Positions 60,701-64,000 of a DNA stretch of 64,000 bases are shown here, piece after piece. The DNA is from Benincasa hispida (Eukaryota > Streptophyta > Magnoliopsida > Cucurbitales > Cucurbitaceae). Position 1 is the stretch's first letter; each line of letters opens with the position of its first letter. The stretch lies in assembly GCF_009727055.1 (NCBI RefSeq), contig NC_052350.1:14699182-14763181 (forward strand). Reading direction: 5' to 3'. A model generated the notes under the pieces. That model had not been told where the DNA came from. It searched no databases and saw only the letters and a list, made by a program, of their open reading frames with translations. The translations under genes and the position numbers were made by a program.

Positions 60701-63140
60701 CCTACAAGCCATAGAACGACCCTTCTCCCAAAGAGGCAAATAGAAGAGGAACTCTCCGATCATATCTTTGACGTCCCTCTGAAGAGCTAACGAAATGCCA
60801 AACACCTAAAAGAAATGAACTCAAACAGATCTTGCAAGCTCACAATCCCAAAGAAGGCAATCCATGTCTTCCTTTGCCTTCCAACGGAGAAAACAGCAAA
60901 CAGCCCAACTAACAAGGGCAACTTTCTCAAGTGTTGATCCAAGGTGTTCACACGATCGAGTAAAACTTCCCAGGTAAGAACTTAATCTTCTTTAGTGCAG
61001 TTTTGTGGCCTTGGTTTTTTGTATCTCATATTTTTTTATTCTTTTTATTCTTTTTCCTCAATGAAAGCTATTCTTTCTATATATGTACACATAATAGCTT
61101 AATAAGAAACCACTCTTCTTTCTAAGGAGCAGATAGAGGAAGTACTCCTTAATCATATCTTTGGCTTGTTTGGGTATACAATCCCTATTACGCACCACAA
61201 CAACCCTAAATACCCTAAAAAACCAAATCCACGAGGAATAAGAAAACTGGCAACCCCATAAGAGATGGCTAAGATCCTACTCCTGCATATGACAAAAGAC
61301 ACCCCACTACAGACACATGAAAAAATGCCAGAAGATACAATCCTCGGTGTCACTTTGACATGTAAAACCTGCCTAGCAAAGAAACTTGGGAACATTCACC
61401 TTTCAAAGAGAGGAAAAAACAGAGGCAACTGAACGGGAGAAAGGGAACAAAGAATGTGGAAATCGAAGTGACAAGAAAATCCTTCAAACAGTATGGTTTT
61501 GTAGTAAAAAAACGCCATGTAAACAATAAAGAGCCTAATAGATTAAGTCAATATAACTATTCCAACTCTTTTATGGGTTGGATAGGATCCTTGGTGTTCA
61601 CTCTACCGCATAAGACTTGCCAAGCAAAGAACTTCACTTTCTTAGGAATTTCTACCTTCCAAAGAGAGGAAAAAACTAGAGCTCCCTCATAGGGAGAAAG
61701 GGAACAACAAATGCGGAAAAAATAGTGACACGATAATCCTTCAAACGAGTTGCCTAGTGGTAGATAACAAGGGTCATGTAAATTATAAAAAGTAGAAAGT
61801 TAAGTAAATATCACTACTCAACTTTTTTTTTGGCTTGCCTACTTAAGGGTCATGTAAATAATAAAGGGTTTAGAGAGAATGGGTTAATGCCATGGTGGTT
61901 ACCTACCTAGGGTTCAATACCCTATGACTAGGAGTTACCTTGACAACCACATGTAGTAGGTGTTGTTCCATGAAAATAGTTGAGGTGGTGTAAGCTAGCC
62001 CAATTACTCACATATATCAAATATATATATAACTTCTCAACTTATTAGCAGCAAGCACTCTCCACAAGTCGGCTAAACATCACAACAACTAATGCAAAGC
62101 TTGAAACTTCCAGCATCATAATTTCATGCAGCAGTTTTTTCTCTCTGACGAGGACATGTTTATATGAAAAGATTGAGTTAGAGAGAAACATGATTGTAGG
62201 TTGGAAAAGGAGAATCCTTTTGAGATAACAATTTTGCAAAGATCCAACTAGTTACACAACGTTAAGAATTGGTCCTCGGATGAGTTGATCATATCAAGGG
62301 ATTATAAATGTAGGTCTCTACACTATAGGGAAAGAACCACAGATTGGAAAGACAACAAAGAAGCTAACGTCTCTGCCTTTTGACTAGAATACTAAGAAAT
62401 ACTGTACATCAATTGTGATTTCAGAGAAGGCAGGCTCTCAACTCCAACTGAGACTTTTTGTGTACGATCAATGCTTACTCCTGCATCATACCTATGTTTC
62501 TTTTCCTATTCCATCCATCCATTTGGAGTCTAACGTAAAAAACTCATTTTAACCTATACTTACAAATATGTTTATGGGAAGAAATGAATTAGAATATGTT
62601 AGTGAAATATTCATTTCTTATCCCACAAAAGAAACCTTTCGCCAGGAGAGAACCTGAAAGCTTGTGACAGTATGCGGCAATATATCTAAAAACCATGTGT
62701 ATGCATAACCATATAAGCATATATATACCCCAAAAAGAACTCACAAAAGGAAAAGAAAGATCTTTGTCTCGACGAATGGAAGTCAGTGCCTCCAGATGTC
62801 TTGTACATATCCAACCAGTGCTCATATAACCTTAGCTTAAGATCATAATTACTAGATTTAACGTCGAGTTCCTGAAACATAAAGAATAAAAATATTTAAC
62901 ATTAAACAATCATAAGAACTCGAGAATTTTCTTCTCAAAAGGGGGGGATCACAAAAATAAATCAAATTGCAAAAACTCTATAGATATTAAAATACCTCTA
63001 AAAAGCACTCTCCGGTACCTGACCACTTGCAGTTTGACATTCCTACTGCAGGAACCGCCCATGTATATTTCCATTTCATTTTGAGGAAATTCTCAACCTC
63101 TTCTTTAGATAACTTGTGCTCCATGTGTTTGTTAAAAGAA
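51723..63140 (-). CDS. UTP25: UTP25, U3 snoRNA-associated SSU processome protein (N-terminus outside window)
   Basis: Plant homologue of yeast Utp25, vertebrate digestive organ expansion factor and Arabidopsis NOF1, a nucleolar SSU-processome protein needed for 18S rRNA maturation. Twenty exons, all GT-AG and phase-matched, total 1720 nt, ending in TGA at 51723-51725 (about 572 residues; the first third is missing). Exons: 62996-63140, 62745-62871, 60337-60437, 60122-60247, 59702-59782, 58391-58584, 57895-57967, 57025-57084, 56897-56935, 56721-56809, 56161-56225, 55110-55156, 54109-54168, 53833-53904, 53704-53733, 53475-53569, 53262-53367, 52130-52192, 51963-52034, 51723-51797. Family blocks: SGTGECFLE, LYEHWLDMYKTSGG, DHGFTRPKVLILLPLASIAL, KPSDFQALFGG, SDFYSSDIIVASPLGL, EKDVDYLSSIEVLIIDHAD, GGVMLFISSYFEFVRVRNF, WFFEGKRKIILYTERAHFYH, YSLPERKEFYPE. 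This is the helicase-like fold without canonical ATPase motifs. No frame break was seen, so it is probably functional. Confidence 0.95.
52640..52870 (-). mobile_element. Poly-A retroelement fragment in a UTP25 intron
   Basis: The plus strand has a T run at 52651-52660 followed by AAAAGGATACGGCCTTTATTAA, so on the minus strand an element ends in TTAATAAAGGCCGTATCC and a poly-A tail. AATAAA precedes the tail. The other part is GC-richer (CGCACCCGGGCATCTC, GGTTGACACCCC). This looks like the 3' end of a LINE or a SINE. No protein frame remains; the 5' limit is uncertain. Confidence 0.5.
54320..54425. repeat. Palindromic GATAG/CTATC repeat in a UTP25 intron
   Basis: TTGATAGACACGGATAGTAG, TCTATTACTGTCTATCGCGA and TCTATCACAGATAGACCGTG are followed by ATTTTGCTATTATTTGTAAATATTTTGG, the same tail as near 3728 and 49170. 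It is a member of the dispersed palindromic family and lies in the 54169-55109 intron. Confidence 0.65.
58585..59701. other. UTP25 intron with GC-richer insert
   Basis: Between exons ending at 58584 and starting at 59702. The part at 58690-58860 and 59030-59230 is richer in GC than other introns (CACACTCGCAAGGGTCTCAA, GGGCGAGCGGTCACACAC), suggesting transposon-derived DNA, but I recognise no family. An A run occurs at 59307-59321. Confidence 0.4.
60545..60990 (-). mobile_element. LINE fragment, RT zinc-binding C-terminal region (1)
   Basis: The minus strand encodes pieces of the C-terminal region of plant L1-type LINE ORF2: WEVLLDRVNTLDQHLRKLP (about 60910-60970), KAKEDMDCLLWDCELARS, and GVCVMLWDLWGERNIKVLEA (about 60640-60695). 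Frames change between the blocks. It lies in the 60438-62744 intron of UTP25, in the gene's own orientation. Dead fragment. Confidence 0.7.
61110..61450 (-). mobile_element. LINE fragment, RT zinc-binding C-terminal region (2)
   Basis: The same part of a LINE again: a KVNVPKFL block near 61390, LSHLLWGCQFSYSSWIWFF near 61230-61290, and DMIKEYFLYLLL near 61120-61160, with stops and frame changes. It follows the first fragment within 130 bp and in the same orientation. Confidence 0.65.
61560..61760 (-). mobile_element. LINE fragment, KVKFFAWQVL block (3)
   Basis: The minus strand reads KVEIPKKVKFFAWQVLCGRV then NTKDPIQP near 61580-61665, the conserved stretch just before the zinc-binding region of plant LINE ORF2. 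Downstream words (CCTTCAAAC, CATGTAAA.ATAA) repeat those around 61480-61530 and 61740-61800, so this is a third partial copy. Confidence 0.65.
61761..62744. other. Remainder of the 2.3-kb UTP25 intron
   Basis: No exon or recognisable family. Contains GGTTCAATACCCTATGACTAGG and nearby words around 61910-61990 that resemble LINE 3' flanks, then AT-rich sequence to the splice donor at 62744 (GTGAGT on the minus strand). Confidence 0.45.
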
Positions 63141-64000
63141 CTGCATAAATGGCATATAAAAAAATAGATCTTATGACTATGATCCCTACAGCCACAGGGT
63201 TTACTTAATTCTTAGTTTTCTTTTTAAGAAACAATTTTTCTTTTAACAAGAATTAAAACTTTTCACAAGAAAACAATTATAATAATAATCATACGGGATT
63301 GAAAGGCCACAACCATGCTCTTCCACTCCAACCAACATCCTTTCAGTTACCGTACGTCCATACTAAACTCTCCTATCAAAAACACCCACCGAAAATTGTC
63401 CTCATCTAGTCGCCAAAACTTAAAAATCGAACCCAGCACCCATTAGTTGAGTTGGGATAATTAGTCTTATCAAACTGGTTTGGGTAAAACAAGAACAACT
63501 TGAAATCATTAATTAACAAAATATTGCATTCTACTGGTGGTAAAGTATTGAAGTACATATTTCCCATTTCTTTTAGGAAACAGAAAATATATTCATATAG
63601 CAAAGCTGGGAGATGAGTTATACATCCCCAAAAAAGCCACGGACTATAAAACGAAAATATATTCATATTGGGAAGCCAAATGATCTCCACGTGTTTGACT
63701 TTTCCCGTCACAAAATTTAATGAAAATTCAACTTAGAACTTTTAAATATTAAAATAAATAGTTTACATATTAAATTTTATACATCAAAACAGGCATATAA
63801 GCTCACAAAGTGTTAGTGATTTACTATCTTTCAAGTGCTTTCTAAATAAACAACTAAACCAACTCAACCAGATAGAGACTATAATCTAACTAGAGTCATT
63901 GAGGGTCAAAGCACCACCTCACCCAATCAACGAACACCCTGAATTTAGAATTAGTAAAATCCAAATAATACAGTTTAATAACCAAACAAGCAATTATAAT
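63141..64000. other. UTP25 upstream intron, running off the window
   Basis: The acceptor AG precedes the exon at 63140 (minus strand). I looked for the preceding exon encoding the acidic and linker N-terminal part of UTP25 up to 64000 and did not find it; all minus frames here are AT-rich filler. The gene's 5' end and promoter lie beyond the window. Confidence 0.6.

Overview
Eukaryotic nuclear DNA from a dicot plant, most likely a cucurbit. This rests on GT-AG introns in a plant-type UTP25 gene, plant F-box/FBA fragments, Ty1/copia and Ty3/gypsy elements, and palindromic CTATCA-TGATAG repeats that I recall as common in cucurbit intergenic DNA. The family assignment is from memory and has not been tested by search. 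The only gene that looks intact is on the minus strand at the right-hand end.

Layout. 1-10.3 kb is AT-rich intergenic DNA with a 36-bp GC-rich minisatellite (1078-1610), two decayed F-box-associated genes on the minus strand (2492-3080 and 5967-7104), microsatellites, an assembly scar around a single N at 7846, and a probable DNA-transposon end near 8.8-9.3 kb. 10.3-41.3 kb is a block of nested LTR retrotransposons. It holds LTR fragments in both orientations (10320-13353), a minus-strand copia RT piece (13354-14283), a large plus-strand copia element (14319-27884) whose 3' LTR carries a gypsy solo LTR (23025-25943, TSD ATCTG), and a gag-deleted minus-strand copia element (27885-31592). It continues with a plus-strand copia RT-RNase H piece (31593-32734), two LTR arms in inverted orientation (32735-34744), a minus-strand gypsy element lacking RT (34878-36738), and that element's LTR (36808-41280), itself split by a copia solo LTR (36969-38854, TSD AAAAC). 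41.3-51.4 kb is AT-rich intergenic DNA with a CTATCA/TGATAG satellite-like array, a third F-box tail on the plus strand (43507-43711), and simple and tandem repeats. 51.7-64 kb is UTP25, a nucleolar small-subunit processome factor: twenty coding exons join in frame from 63140 down to a stop at 51723, and the N-terminus lies beyond the window.

Assembly quality matters here. Two Nextera-type transposase junction adapters (14284-14318 and 30946-30976) are embedded in the sequence, and a 62-bp perfect duplication flanks the N at 7846. The order and orientation of parts of the retrotransposon block should therefore not be trusted across those points.

Functionally the window is one housekeeping ribosome-biogenesis gene next to a dead F-box cluster and a silent retrotransposon nest. 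I found no convincing sign of a new biological system. The most useful observations are the adapter joins, the nested solo LTRs with intact target duplications, the CGATCG-rich copia LTR and the palindromic repeat family.
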